Assembly (NCBI GenBank): GCA_937899905.1
Contig: CALCCF010000032.1
Location: 1-64,000, forward strand
Length of the DNA stretch: 64,000 nt
Reading direction: 5' to 3'
Source of the DNA: an uncultured Phycisphaeraceae bacterium
GTDB lineage: Bacteria; Planctomycetota; Phycisphaerae; Phycisphaerales; UBA1924
Shown in pieces: positions 27,435 through 35,640 of this stretch (the stretch's first letter is position 1; every line of letters begins with the position of its first letter). A program made the translations under genes and the position numbers. Below the pieces are notes generated by a model. That model was not told where the DNA came from, did no database searches, and saw nothing but the letters and a program-made list of their open reading frames with translations.

Positions 27435-27890
27435 ATGCGCTCGGCGGTCTTCCATGGCACGCGGCGCTGCCGACCGCAAAGTGCACCACCGAATCGACTT
27501 CCAGCAATCCGACTACGCCAGACTGTGAGACGTGGCCGTGCTCGATGCGGATCTGAAGCTTGCCTATTCCCACAAAAATCAAAAAATTTGCGTAATTTGC
27601 GACGTGCGCTGTTTCCCTGTCGTTGTACGGCACGTATCAGTTACCCCTAGGAGAGCGCGGCCATCGAGATCCGCTTCACACGTCGCGGTCCCGCGATGCG
27701 CCGCCGTTGAGAGAAGGAAGAGACAGAGGTTCATCCCGAGCACGTGGCGGCCCGCCTTGCATCGCGCAGGCAGTGGGCCCCATAACCGATCTTCGGATGC
27801 TCGGACACTCAATTCACTTCCGCAGGGAAGCGAGCTGTGGCGGCTCGGTGCCGTCCTGTCGCTTTCGATCGCATGAGTTAGGAGATGGAG
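27435..27890. other. Intergenic region before thioester-type gene 2
   Basis: About 450 bp with no supported gene. It holds an AT-rich block near 27572-27600 (CAAAAAATTTGCGTAATTTGCG, with an ATTTGCG direct repeat), a plausible promoter or UP-like region. Shine-Dalgarno AGGAG lies at 27880. Short ORFs here look like shadows. Confidence 0.4.
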
Positions 27891-28592
27891 ATGCGGAACA
27901 CGATCATGGCCTTGGCGATCGCAGCCGGGGCGTCCACCGCGCTCGCCGATAGCGTGCAGCTGGACTACCGCGGCCTGCACGGCCGCTCGTTCACCGTGCA
28001 AGGGCATGGTGGGACCAACGCCGGATTCATGAAGTGGGATGTCCTGGACGCGTCGCTCTCGGGCGGCAAGTTCACCAACGGCCAGCGCATCCGCACCTTC
28101 TGCATCGATCTGAGCACAACGCTCGACGATCCGGATTGGTACGAGATCAAGGGCCTCAAGGACACGGTCAACCCGCTCGACCCGGGAATGACCGACGAAG
28201 AAGCCGACGCCCTGGCCCGCATGTTCACCTATGCGGTGGCCAACGACCTGAACTTCACGTCAGGCGGTAGCGGTCGCGACAACGCCGCAACGTTCCAGAT
28301 GGCGATCTGGGAGATCCTCGCGGACTTCGGCACCGACGGCTCCAGCCTGAGCACCACCACCGGCTCGTTCGCGGTCACCGGCGGCTTCTCCGGCGACGCC
28401 ACGCTGCTGAACGACCTGTTCAACGCCGCCCAGTTTGGCAGCATCAACACCAACATCGAGCTGCACGGGCTCGACTCGGTGGCCGGCCAGGACCAGGTCT
28501 ACTTCGTCGTGGTCCCCCTGCCGTCGTCGGCGGGCCTCGCCGCCGCGGGCCTCCTGGGCCTCGCCGCCATTCGCCGCCGCCGCCACCGCTAA
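27891..28592 (+). CDS. Secreted thioester-domain-like protein with PEP-CTERM-type tail, copy 2
   Basis: 233 aa. The ATG at 27891 is 6 nt after AGGAG, so it is favoured over the ATG at 27885. Signal peptide MRNTIMALAIAAGASTALAD. Thioester-signature residues lie in TFCIDLST (Cys ~71) and TFQMAIWEILADF (Gln ~136), with an intervening DEEADALARMFTYAV helix as in copy 1. The tail VVPLPSSAGLAAAGLLGLAAIRRRRHR is the sorting signal. It has its own downstream terminator, so it is probably monocistronic. Confidence 0.8.
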   Translation: MRNTIMALAIAAGASTALADSVQLDYRGLHGRSFTVQGHGGTNAGFMKWDVLDASLSGGKFTNGQRIRTFCIDLSTTLDDPDWYEIKGLKDTVNPLDPGMTDEEADALARMFTYAVANDLNFTSGGSGRDNAATFQMAIWEILADFGTDGSSLSTTTGSFAVTGGFSGDATLLNDLFNAAQFGSINTNIELHGLDSVAGQDQVYFVVVPLPSSAGLAAAGLLGLAAIRRRRHR

Positions 28593-28638
28593 AACGCGCT
28601 GTGATCGGCCAATAACGACCTCCCTTCTTCTCTTTCTT

Positions 28639-28662
28639 GCCGCCTCGTGGGCGGCTTTTTTC
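28639..28662 (+). terminator. Intrinsic terminator after thioester-type gene 2
   Basis: GCCGCC and GGCGGC stem with a TCGTG loop, followed by TTTTTTC. Confidence 0.82.
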
Positions 28663-28754
28663 GTTGGACGCGTGGCTATCGGCGGCTTGCATCAGGAGCC
28701 TGGTCCGGATACCAGAGAATCGTCATAAACCCCTGGTAAATGTGCGTTTACGTC

Positions 28755-28782
28755 TCGACACAACCGCCGTCCGTGGTATCCT
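28755..28782 (+). promoter_or_regulatory. Putative promoter of thioester-type gene 3
   Basis: TCGACA and TATCCT are separated by 16 bp, about 135 bp upstream of the start at 28919. The match to sigma-70 consensus is moderate. The TATCC hexamer type recurs in the candidate minus-strand promoter near 59 kb. Confidence 0.35.
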
Positions 28783-28918
28783 TCACGCGGTGAGGCCGCC
28801 ACGCGGAGTGGGACACGGGGAGAGTCCCCCTTCGCTCTGGCCGAGCCGGCATGGGCCCCAAGACGCCACGACGGCGAAAAGGGTCCCGGTCCAACTGAAG
28901 ACCGAGAGGGAGAACGCC

Positions 28919-29617
28919 ATGAAGGCCAAAGTCATCGCTACAGCCGCCGTGCTCGCAACCGCCGCCGCCGCCACCGCCGACAGCGTGGAGATGCGGTTCA
29001 TCGACTCCGGCCCGAGCCGGGTCCTCACGGTCGAGGTCGACGGCGAGCAGTCCCGCTTGCGTGTCGGCCAGCTGAACCACGAGATCCTGTCGCGCTCCGG
29101 CCCGACCGCCCCGCGCGTTGGCCTGCTCACGACCTACTGCGTCGACGTGACCGAGTGGGTGACCCGCCAGAGCGAGACCTACCACGTCAGCGACCTGACC
29201 GACGCGCCGGTCGTTGCGGGTAGCGATGGCATGAGCCAAGAGGCCGCCGACGCCATCGGACGCCTCTACGCCCACGCCGACGGCCGCCAATTCGAGAGCG
29301 ACCGCAACTTCTCGGCCGCCTTCCAGCTCGCCATCTGGGAAGTCGTTGCCGACTTTGATGGCTCGACCGACGGCCTCGATGTCGACGACGGCGAGTTCCG
29401 CGCGTGGGGCCTGAACAGCGGCACCCGCAACCACCTGGTCTCGCTGCTGGACGTTGCCGGCGACGACTCGCTCCGCGTCAACCGCAGGCTCCGGGCCCTG
29501 ACCAACGACGGCGCCCAAGACCAGATCTTCGAGGTCGTCATCCCGCTGCCCACCACGGGCGCCATGGCCGCCGTCGGCCTCGCGGGCGCAGGCCTTATGG
29601 CCCGCCGGCGTCGATAA
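28919..29617 (+). CDS. Secreted thioester-domain-like protein with PEP-CTERM-type tail, copy 3
   Basis: 232 aa; ATG 28919 follows GAGAGGGAGAACGCC. Signal peptide MKAKVIATAAVLATAAAATAD. Signature residues lie in TYCVDVTE (Cys ~74) and AFQLAIWEVVADF (Gln ~136). The segment ALTNDGAQDQIFEVVIPLP matches copy 1 (ALTNEGLQDQIFEVVIPLP) almost exactly. The tail VIPLPTTGAMAAVGLAGAGLMARRRR is the PEP-CTERM-type signal. The bodies diverge between these anchors, suggesting diversification of surface-exposed regions after duplication (inference). Confidence 0.8.
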   Translation: MKAKVIATAAVLATAAAATADSVEMRFIDSGPSRVLTVEVDGEQSRLRVGQLNHEILSRSGPTAPRVGLLTTYCVDVTEWVTRQSETYHVSDLTDAPVVAGSDGMSQEAADAIGRLYAHADGRQFESDRNFSAAFQLAIWEVVADFDGSTDGLDVDDGEFRAWGLNSGTRNHLVSLLDVAGDDSLRVNRRLRALTNDGAQDQIFEVVIPLPTTGAMAAVGLAGAGLMARRRR

Positions 29618-29690
29618 GCACCGACCACCACGCCGACACCGTCGGCTCCATCTCCCGCGGCCAGGACCCCGTTCCACCGCGTTGCACCAC

Positions 29691-29718
29691 CGCCCGCCGA
29701 CCTCGGCGGGCGTGTTTT
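29691..29718 (+). terminator. Intrinsic terminator after thioester-type gene 3
   Basis: CGCCCGCCGA and CGGCGGGCG hairpin with a tiny loop, followed by TGTTTTG. Confidence 0.72.
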
Positions 29719-29762
29719 GTCGGTCGGCGACCTACCGTTCGGTGGTGGAAACCTACACGACC

Positions 29763-30056
29763 ATGTACACGCTGGGCGGCGGATCGGCGAAGCCGCCCAG
29801 CCTGATGGATCGGATCCGCGCCGGGCTCATGCTGGCCGTGCTGATCGTCGTTGGGGCGGTCATCCTCGCGGGCATCCTGGCCGTCAGCATCGTGCTCGTG
29901 CCGTTCGTGCTCGTTGGTGCGGCCATCGGCTGGTTCATCATCCGCCGCCGCATTCGCCAGGCCATCCGCGCGATGGAAGATCCGGGCACCGCTACCACAG
30001 GCCGCGAGAACGTCCGAGTGCGCCGAACACCGAACGCCGCTGGCCCCTTCGCCTAA
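29763..30056 (+). CDS. Small membrane protein
   Basis: 97 aa from ATG 29763 (MYTLGGGSAKPPSLMDRIRAG); GTG codons at 29742 and 29745 are alternatives and no strong Shine-Dalgarno decides. Two hydrophobic stretches (LAVLIVVGAVILAGILAVSIVLVPFVLVGAAIGWFII) form a helical hairpin, followed by a basic cytoplasmic tail. The family is not recognised. Its stop overlaps the convergent aminotransferase stop by 4 nt. Confidence 0.55.
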   Translation: MYTLGGGSAKPPSLMDRIRAGLMLAVLIVVGAVILAGILAVSIVLVPFVLVGAAIGWFIIRRRIRQAIRAMEDPGTATTGRENVRVRRTPNAAGPFA

Positions 30057-30991
30057 TCGCCGTCGATCTCGAGCATCCGGGCGCGCACGCGCAGGGTGAC
30101 CTGGCCCACAAGCCCATCGGCGATCGGCTTGCCCTCCACGCGCGACATCGGCAGCACGCCGAAGCTCGCGTTCGTGCAGAACACCTCGTCGGCGTCGAGC
30201 ACGTCATCGATCGTGAGCCACTGCTTGCGCACCGAAAGGCCCATGCTCGCGGCCTGCTCGAGCACAGCCGCCCGCGTCACGCCCGGCAGCACCGGGCTGG
30301 GCATGACCCCGCCGGATCCCCCGATCGCGCTCTCTTCGCCGCGCGCAATCGGCGTCAGCACGGCGTCATCCTTCACCACGAAGACGTTGCTCACGCTGCC
30401 ACCGCACACGTGGTTGGTCACCGTGAACAGCAGCGCCTCGGTGCCGCCCTTACCGAGCGCATTCTGCAATTCTCGCAATCGCCACCAGTAGTCGAGCGTC
30501 TTGTGGCCCGACGTCGGATCGAACGGGTTGGCCTTCGCGTCGCCGATCACGAGCACCCCGCCCTGCTCATAGAGCGCCTGGGGATATTCGGTCGCCTGCT
30601 GCGCGAGGATCGCCACCGTCGGCGTCTGCGCGCCGGCACCAACACGCTCTGCCTCACGCCGCACGAGGTTCAGGTCGCCACCGGTCACCGTCAGCCGCAC
30701 GCGCGCCGCGTCATAGGGCGCGTCATCGAGGTGGGCCTGCGCCGTGTGCTCCACGGCCTCGGCCAGCGGGCCCGCCTTGAGTGACGACGCGAGCCCGAGC
30801 TCTTTGGCTGAGTGCACCAACCGCCCGACGTGCTCCTCGACGCGCATGACGCGGACGCCGGCCTCCGTGCGCCGCGCGGTCATCGTCTCGAACAAGCCGA
30901 CCCCGTGCATGAAGCCGGCGTCCGAGAGGGACACGCTCGCGCTCGGGTCATCGTCTCGAAGCAGCCTGCCGTTGAGGAACACCGTCGCCAT
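30053..30991 (-). CDS. Class IV PLP-dependent aminotransferase (BCAT/PabC type)
   Basis: 312 aa fold-type IV PLP enzyme. The start VFLNGRLLRDDDPSASVSLSDAGFMHGVGLFETM is the family N-terminus, the Schiff-base Lys lies in SGHKTLDYWWRLREL, and the phosphate-binding region includes GGSVSNVFVVK. It could be a branched-chain aminotransferase, D-amino-acid aminotransferase or 4-amino-4-deoxychorismate lyase; sequence alone does not decide. Its ATG lies 44 nt inside the end of the upstream serine-protease gene, so it is part of the same minus-strand run. Confidence 0.85.
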   Translation of the reverse strand: MATVFLNGRLLRDDDPSASVSLSDAGFMHGVGLFETMTARRTEAGVRVMRVEEHVGRLVHSAKELGLASSLKAGPLAEAVEHTAQAHLDDAPYDAARVRLTVTGGDLNLVRREAERVGAGAQTPTVAILAQQATEYPQALYEQGGVLVIGDAKANPFDPTSGHKTLDYWWRLRELQNALGKGGTEALLFTVTNHVCGGSVSNVFVVKDDAVLTPIARGEESAIGGSGGVMPSPVLPGVTRAAVLEQAASMGLSVRKQWLTIDDVLDADEVFCTNASFGVLPMSRVEGKPIADGLVGQVTLRVRARMLEIDGD

Positions 30992-31853
30992 CGCCGGTCA
31001 GCGTAGGTTGGCTAGCCGCAGGACTCGGGCCCCACACCAGCATCCGGCCTTCACCGCCTGTGGGCGTCCACCGGTCGAGCGCCCCCTCGGCCGCCAGGAA
31101 CGCCTGGGGCGGGATCGCATGCGTCACGATCGCGCGCCCTCGACGCCAGAGCCCGCGATACTCCACGCGACCGAGCACGATGGCGGCCACACCCGGCCGG
31201 CCGGCCTCGTTGTACGCGACCACCGGGCCGCCAGACGCACCGGCCAACGCCGACCAGCCGCGCACCATGCGGAAGTAGCGGATCGGATTCTCTGGACTCT
31301 CGCTGACGAACCAGCCGCTGCTCGGCCGCTCGCTGCGCACCACCACCAGGCTGCGCTTTGAGAGGGCCCCACGCACCTCGGAGGGCCGATCACCATCTAC
31401 GGTCGGAAAGCCAACGAGCATCGCGTGATGCAAGTCATCGGCCGATACCAGCGGCGCCGGCTTTGCACCCAGCCCCCGCGCCATCGCCGGCAAGCGGATG
31501 AGCGCCCAATCGCCCGGTTCGACGGGAGCACCGCCGCCCACGATCACCAGCTCGATCGGCAGCACCATCGCAACGGGTTCGTCCTTGTGATTGGCCCACA
31601 CCCAGGCGTGCGTCGCGTCCTCGGGCACAACATGGGCCGCCGTCAGGATCCATCGATCGGACACGAACACGCCCGATCCACTCCCTCGGATGTCGCCCCC
31701 GAAGAGGTCGATACTCACCGGCGTGCAGCCGAATGCGGCTTCCGCGTTTGCTGGCCACGCCTCGCGGCTGGCGGTCTCCTCGAGCCCGGTGATCGTGCAG
31801 CCGCTCACGAGCAGCAGCGCGCACACCAACCATAACGAGGTAACGCGTCTCAC
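30948..31853 (-). CDS. Trypsin-like serine protease lipoprotein
   Basis: 301 aa from GTG 31853, whose GTGA overlaps the stop of the upstream phosphatase. The signal peptide ends in a lipobox (WLVCALLLVSGC). The catalytic triad is visible: His in GVFVSDRWILTAAHVV, Asp in VEPGDWALIRL, Ser in ALAGASGGPVVAYN. The residue before the nucleophile motif is Ala rather than the Asp of GDSGGP. No PDZ domain is present. It probably processes or senses envelope proteins. The C-terminus overlaps the aminotransferase start by 44 nt. Confidence 0.85.
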   Translation of the reverse strand: MRRVTSLWLVCALLLVSGCTITGLEETASREAWPANAEAAFGCTPVSIDLFGGDIRGSGSGVFVSDRWILTAAHVVPEDATHAWVWANHKDEPVAMVLPIELVIVGGGAPVEPGDWALIRLPAMARGLGAKPAPLVSADDLHHAMLVGFPTVDGDRPSEVRGALSKRSLVVVRSERPSSGWFVSESPENPIRYFRMVRGWSALAGASGGPVVAYNEAGRPGVAAIVLGRVEYRGLWRRGRAIVTHAIPPQAFLAAEGALDRWTPTGGEGRMLVWGPSPAASQPTLTGDGDGVPQRQAASRR

Positions 31854-33595
31854 GGCCGCACCCTCAGCACCACGATCGTCTGGTCGTCCGGCAGCTTCGC
31901 TAGCCCCGCAAACCGTCGCACGCCCCACACCACTTCCTTGACCAATTGCGGCGCCGAGATGCCAGCGTTCGCACGCACCGAGTCGTACACGCTCCGCACG
32001 AGCCGCGCACGCCCGTACCGCTGATCGCCGAAGTCACGGGCGTCGGTCATGCCGTCGGTGAACATCGCGAGCGTATCACCCACGTTCAGCGTGAGCTTCT
32101 GCTCGCCAAACGACTGACCAGGGAGCACACCGGCGAGCATGCCGTCGCTGCGCAGCGCTCTGGCGTCGGCACCCTCGATCTCGCTGCCCTCTGGCACGGG
32201 CTCGCTCCCTTCAATCTGCCGTAGCAGCAGCGGGGGGTCGTGGCCGGCGCTCGCGTAGACAAGCTCGAGGTTCTGCGGATCGACCACGCCGTACCACAGC
32301 GTGACGAACTCGTTGGGCATGGAGTCTCGGCACAGGTCGTCGTTGACCGCCGAAAGCACGTCTGAAGGCGACACACCGCGCGACACGTGTGCGAGCAGGC
32401 TCGCGCGCACGTGGCTCATGAGCAACGCCGCCGCAACGCCCTTGCCGACGACGTCACCGATCACGATGCCCACACGCCGCTGGCCCTCGGGTCGGCTCGT
32501 CTGGTCGAGCTCGATGAAGTCGAAGAAGTCACCGGCGAGCTCCAGGCTCGGCTCCCAGCTCGCCGAAAGGTCCAGCCGCTCGCTCTTGGGCGCGCTCTTG
32601 GGCAGCATGCGTCGTTGCACGTCACCCGCGAGCGCGAGCTGCCGTTGCAGCAAGCGTTCCCGGCGCTGCATCCGCAGCAAACGGGCCTGGCCGATCGCGA
32701 CCGAGGCATGTTGCGCGATCGTGCGCAGCACGCGCCGCTCGGCAGACGTGAATTCGCGCACCTGTCGGCCGTACAGACGGATGACGCCCAGCGGCTTGCC
32801 GTTGAAGACCATGCCCGCGTTAAGCGCACTCGCCAGCCCCTCGGCCTTGGCCCGGTCCTTGAGCTGCACGCGTGGGTCGCGCTGCAGGTCGGCGATTGCC
32901 ACGATGTCGCCAGCGAGCGCGAGCTTGTCAAACTCTCGACCAGAGGACAACGGCAGCGGGTTGGCGAGCCACTCATCGCTGAGATTCCGGCTCACGCGGT
33001 GCTCCACGTCTCGCTCCTGCGCCGCGAGCCCAGAACCCGCGTCACCGTCGCCGAAGAGCACGAGCGATCCCGCCCGCAAACCGAGCAACTCGATTGCGCT
33101 GTCCAGCGCGATGCCGAGCACCTCGTCCTCGCTCTGCGCCGCCGCAAGCAGGGCGCTCAATCGCTGCGTCGCGCTCAGCTCGCGCAAGCGGGCCCTCAAC
33201 TCCAGCTCGCGCTCGCACACTTGGTCGGCCACATCGACGATCAGCGCGATGGCTTGCTCGATCTCGCCGGCGAGTGGGCCCTCGGTCGCCGGGCTCTTGC
33301 CCACGTGCACCCAGCCGATGACGCGATCGGCCGCGCGCATCGGCACGGTGAAGGCGCGCTCTGCCGCCAGCTCCGCCGCGTTCGGCCCTGGGTCGGCAAG
33401 CCGCCAGGTCACAGTGGGATCGTCGGTCGCCAGGATCTCGCGTCCCTGCGCGTCGAGCAGGCGGACGGGCGCATCGAGCAGGTCGGCAAGGGTCGCGCAC
33501 AGGTGCACGAACCCGCCATCGCTCAGGAAATCGGTGATCGACTGCCCAGGTTCGTCCTTGGCGCGTGCCGGTCGTGTCGTCATGCCGTCCGCCAT
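31850..33595 (-). CDS. GAF/sensor domain SpoIIE-type PP2C serine phosphatase
   Basis: 581 aa from ATG 33595. The N-terminal ~130 residues (ITDFLSDGGFVHLCATLADLLDAPVRLLDAQGREIL) resemble a PocR/GAF-like sensor. A GAF domain follows (LSALLAAAQSEDEVLGIALDSAIELLGLRAGSLVLF ... RTIAQHASVAIGQARLL). The C-terminal SpoIIE/RsbU phosphatase has the metal-binding motifs ELAGDFFDF, GIVIGDVVGKGVAAALLMS, YASAGHDPPLLL and MFTDGMTDARD. Such proteins dephosphorylate anti-sigma antagonists in partner-switching circuits; no anti-sigma antagonist gene is visible here. It is 19 nt downstream of the TPR gene. Confidence 0.9.
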   Translation of the reverse strand: MADGMTTRPARAKDEPGQSITDFLSDGGFVHLCATLADLLDAPVRLLDAQGREILATDDPTVTWRLADPGPNAAELAAERAFTVPMRAADRVIGWVHVGKSPATEGPLAGEIEQAIALIVDVADQVCERELELRARLRELSATQRLSALLAAAQSEDEVLGIALDSAIELLGLRAGSLVLFGDGDAGSGLAAQERDVEHRVSRNLSDEWLANPLPLSSGREFDKLALAGDIVAIADLQRDPRVQLKDRAKAEGLASALNAGMVFNGKPLGVIRLYGRQVREFTSAERRVLRTIAQHASVAIGQARLLRMQRRERLLQRQLALAGDVQRRMLPKSAPKSERLDLSASWEPSLELAGDFFDFIELDQTSRPEGQRRVGIVIGDVVGKGVAAALLMSHVRASLLAHVSRGVSPSDVLSAVNDDLCRDSMPNEFVTLWYGVVDPQNLELVYASAGHDPPLLLRQIEGSEPVPEGSEIEGADARALRSDGMLAGVLPGQSFGEQKLTLNVGDTLAMFTDGMTDARDFGDQRYGRARLVRSVYDSVRANAGISAPQLVKEVVWGVRRFAGLAKLPDDQTIVVLRVRP

Positions 33596-33614
33596 CGCAC
33601 CCCGTCCGGGCTCC

Positions 33615-35309
33615 TTAACGCTCGTCTTCGCCCTCGCCCGCTCCGGGCTCGTCGGCTTCCGGTTGTTCGAGCCACACGGCCCGTAGCAACGGCACGAGCG
33701 CGTCGCGCTGTCCCGAGCGACCCTCACCGAGGCGGTCCAACGCCAACGCGGTCGTCGCCGCATCACCGCGGTGGAACGAAACATACGCCAGCAGCAGCGC
33801 ACTCTCACGCATGCGCGACCGTGCGTTCTCGTCGGCCAGCAGCGACTTCAGGCGATCGCTCGACGCGGCCAACCGGTCGGCCCTCGGCAGCATCTCCGCC
33901 TCGTACCGCGCCGCCACGAACTCGGGGTTGTCGACGAGGAAGGCCCGCAGATTCACCGCCGCCGAGAGGTCGAGCCCCGCGCCGATCTGCGCATGCACGC
34001 GTCCGACTGCCGCGATCGTGTCGCCGGGCCGCGCCGCGAGCGCCATCGTGAACCGCTGCTCGGCCTCGAAGTAGCGGCCCTGCTCCATCATCGACTGGGC
34101 GCGATCGACATGAAGGTCGTATGCCGAGGCGCGCTCGGCCGGCGCCTCGGGCACCGCGACGGTTCCAACGCCGGTCTTCAACGTATCGACGAGGTCGTTC
34201 CAGCCATCGATGCGCTGTTCCATCACCTGCTGGCTCGGGGTGACCGCCTCACCCGTGCCCGCCGCACCGCTGCCCGCCTCGAAGAGCAGGCCGTCGCGCA
34301 GCAAGCGCTGCAACTCGGTGATCCGCGTCGAGAACGGATCACCGGAGTCCATCGCGCCCAGCCCGGGAGCCGCGCTGGGGTCGGTTGCCGTCGGATCGCC
34401 ACCAAGCGGCTCGGCCAGGCCAGTTGGAACGTCACCGGTCGCCTCTTCCGGCGGCGTGAGGTCGATCGGGCGAGAACCAAACTCGTTGGACAGCCGCTCG
34501 TGTACCTCTCGCTCGACGCCGATGCGCGAGTCCGGGAATCGCCGGAAGCGTGAGTCCTCCCCCTGGCGCGGCTCGTCGGTTTCCCCGCCGGTCGCATCCT
34601 CGGTATCTCGAGCAAGTCCTGGCAGCTCGCTATCGCCGAGCAGCGCCTCGCGCGTCAGCCCGCGCAATGGCGAAGCGACCATGCCCTGCGTCGACCCGGC
34701 TTCGTCCCAGGCCATCTGCAGCATCGTCGGGCCAAGGCTGCGGTCGGCCGTAAACGCCGAGATGGAACGGAGCGAGAGCAGCGTGCCCGGCTCGTAGCGG
34801 CCTGCTTCCTCGGCCGTCGCCGGGCGGATGTCGGTCGTGCCACCGGTGGGCGTAACCGGTACCTGGGCCGGCAGCGCCGCCGTGAGCCGTTCGCCCGTGC
34901 GGCTCGTCAGCAAGCTGCCGCGCAGGTTTCGCGGGGGCTCGTTGCCCACGGTCAGCGCGAACTGATATTGCAGCGCCTCGGTGCCGCGGATGCCCGTGCC
35001 GGCCAGGCCGCTGGTGAAGGAGTCCCGCCTGAAGCTGAAGAGGTCGTCCGACCCCACGCGTTGGCGGAAGTCGTACTCGAGGCCATAACCGGTGATGCCC
35101 CGGAAGCCGGCGCCGCCCGGCACGTTGCCGGTGACGATGGCGTTGCGAAAGCGGAACTCGGCGCGGTAGTCGCGCGTCCGCTCGTTGATGCCCTGTCCGC
35201 CAATCTGGGTGTTGCGATCGAGCGCCCGCCCGTCGCCCAGGGCGTTCTGCCCCATCGCCAGGCCCGCCGCCAGAAGCACCGCCGCCACGCTCGCCGTCGC
35301 CCGAATCAT
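33615..35309 (-). CDS. Secreted TPR-repeat protein
   Basis: 564 aa; ATG 35309 follows GGGAGGCGG. Signal peptide MIRATASVAAVLLAAGLAMGQ. The N-terminal half is a beta-rich domain (AEFRFRNAIVTGNVPGGAGFRGITGYGLEYDFRQRVGSDDLFSFRRDSF) of unknown family, the middle is Pro/Glu/Thr-rich and probably disordered, and the C-terminal third has TPR-like helices (AQSMMEQGRYFEAEQRFTMALAARPGD). It is the first gene of a four-gene minus-strand run with the phosphatase, protease and aminotransferase, so an envelope-assembly or signalling role is plausible. Confidence 0.7.
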   Translation of the reverse strand: MIRATASVAAVLLAAGLAMGQNALGDGRALDRNTQIGGQGINERTRDYRAEFRFRNAIVTGNVPGGAGFRGITGYGLEYDFRQRVGSDDLFSFRRDSFTSGLAGTGIRGTEALQYQFALTVGNEPPRNLRGSLLTSRTGERLTAALPAQVPVTPTGGTTDIRPATAEEAGRYEPGTLLSLRSISAFTADRSLGPTMLQMAWDEAGSTQGMVASPLRGLTREALLGDSELPGLARDTEDATGGETDEPRQGEDSRFRRFPDSRIGVEREVHERLSNEFGSRPIDLTPPEEATGDVPTGLAEPLGGDPTATDPSAAPGLGAMDSGDPFSTRITELQRLLRDGLLFEAGSGAAGTGEAVTPSQQVMEQRIDGWNDLVDTLKTGVGTVAVPEAPAERASAYDLHVDRAQSMMEQGRYFEAEQRFTMALAARPGDTIAAVGRVHAQIGAGLDLSAAVNLRAFLVDNPEFVAARYEAEMLPRADRLAASSDRLKSLLADENARSRMRESALLLAYVSFHRGDAATTALALDRLGEGRSGQRDALVPLLRAVWLEQPEADEPGAGEGEDER

Positions 35310-35640
35310 CTCCGCCTCCCATCTTGCGGCCTTGCTGCGAGGCACGCGAATGGACGAATTTTGTAAGGATAGTCTCTGCGGCCACCCAACCCTTGTACGA
35401 CATCGGCCCCGGCGAGGGTTCTGATCGAGTCGGGCTGGCTTCGCCAAAGACCGATAAATGTAGTTTGTTTGCACCAACTTATTTATAGGGTGTGCCAGTC
35501 GCCACCGATAGCCGCATCTCCTCGGGGCGTACAATGACCCGGGCGTTGTACGGGCCGATTCCGGCCGGGCGTCCGGGTCGGGTGATTCCGCACCGATCAC
35601 GGAACGATCGCGCTGCCCACAGTGCCGCAGGAGGCCCCCG
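35310..35640. other. Divergent promoter region between the TPR operon and ompH-lpxD-lpxC
   Basis: No gene. It contains an AT-rich block around 35455-35490 (AACTTATTTATAGGG) and an inverted repeat CGTACAA (35528-35534) / TTGTACG (35546-35552), whose left arm includes TACAAT, a possible -10. The ompH start has Shine-Dalgarno AGGAGG at 35629-35634. Confidence 0.4.
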
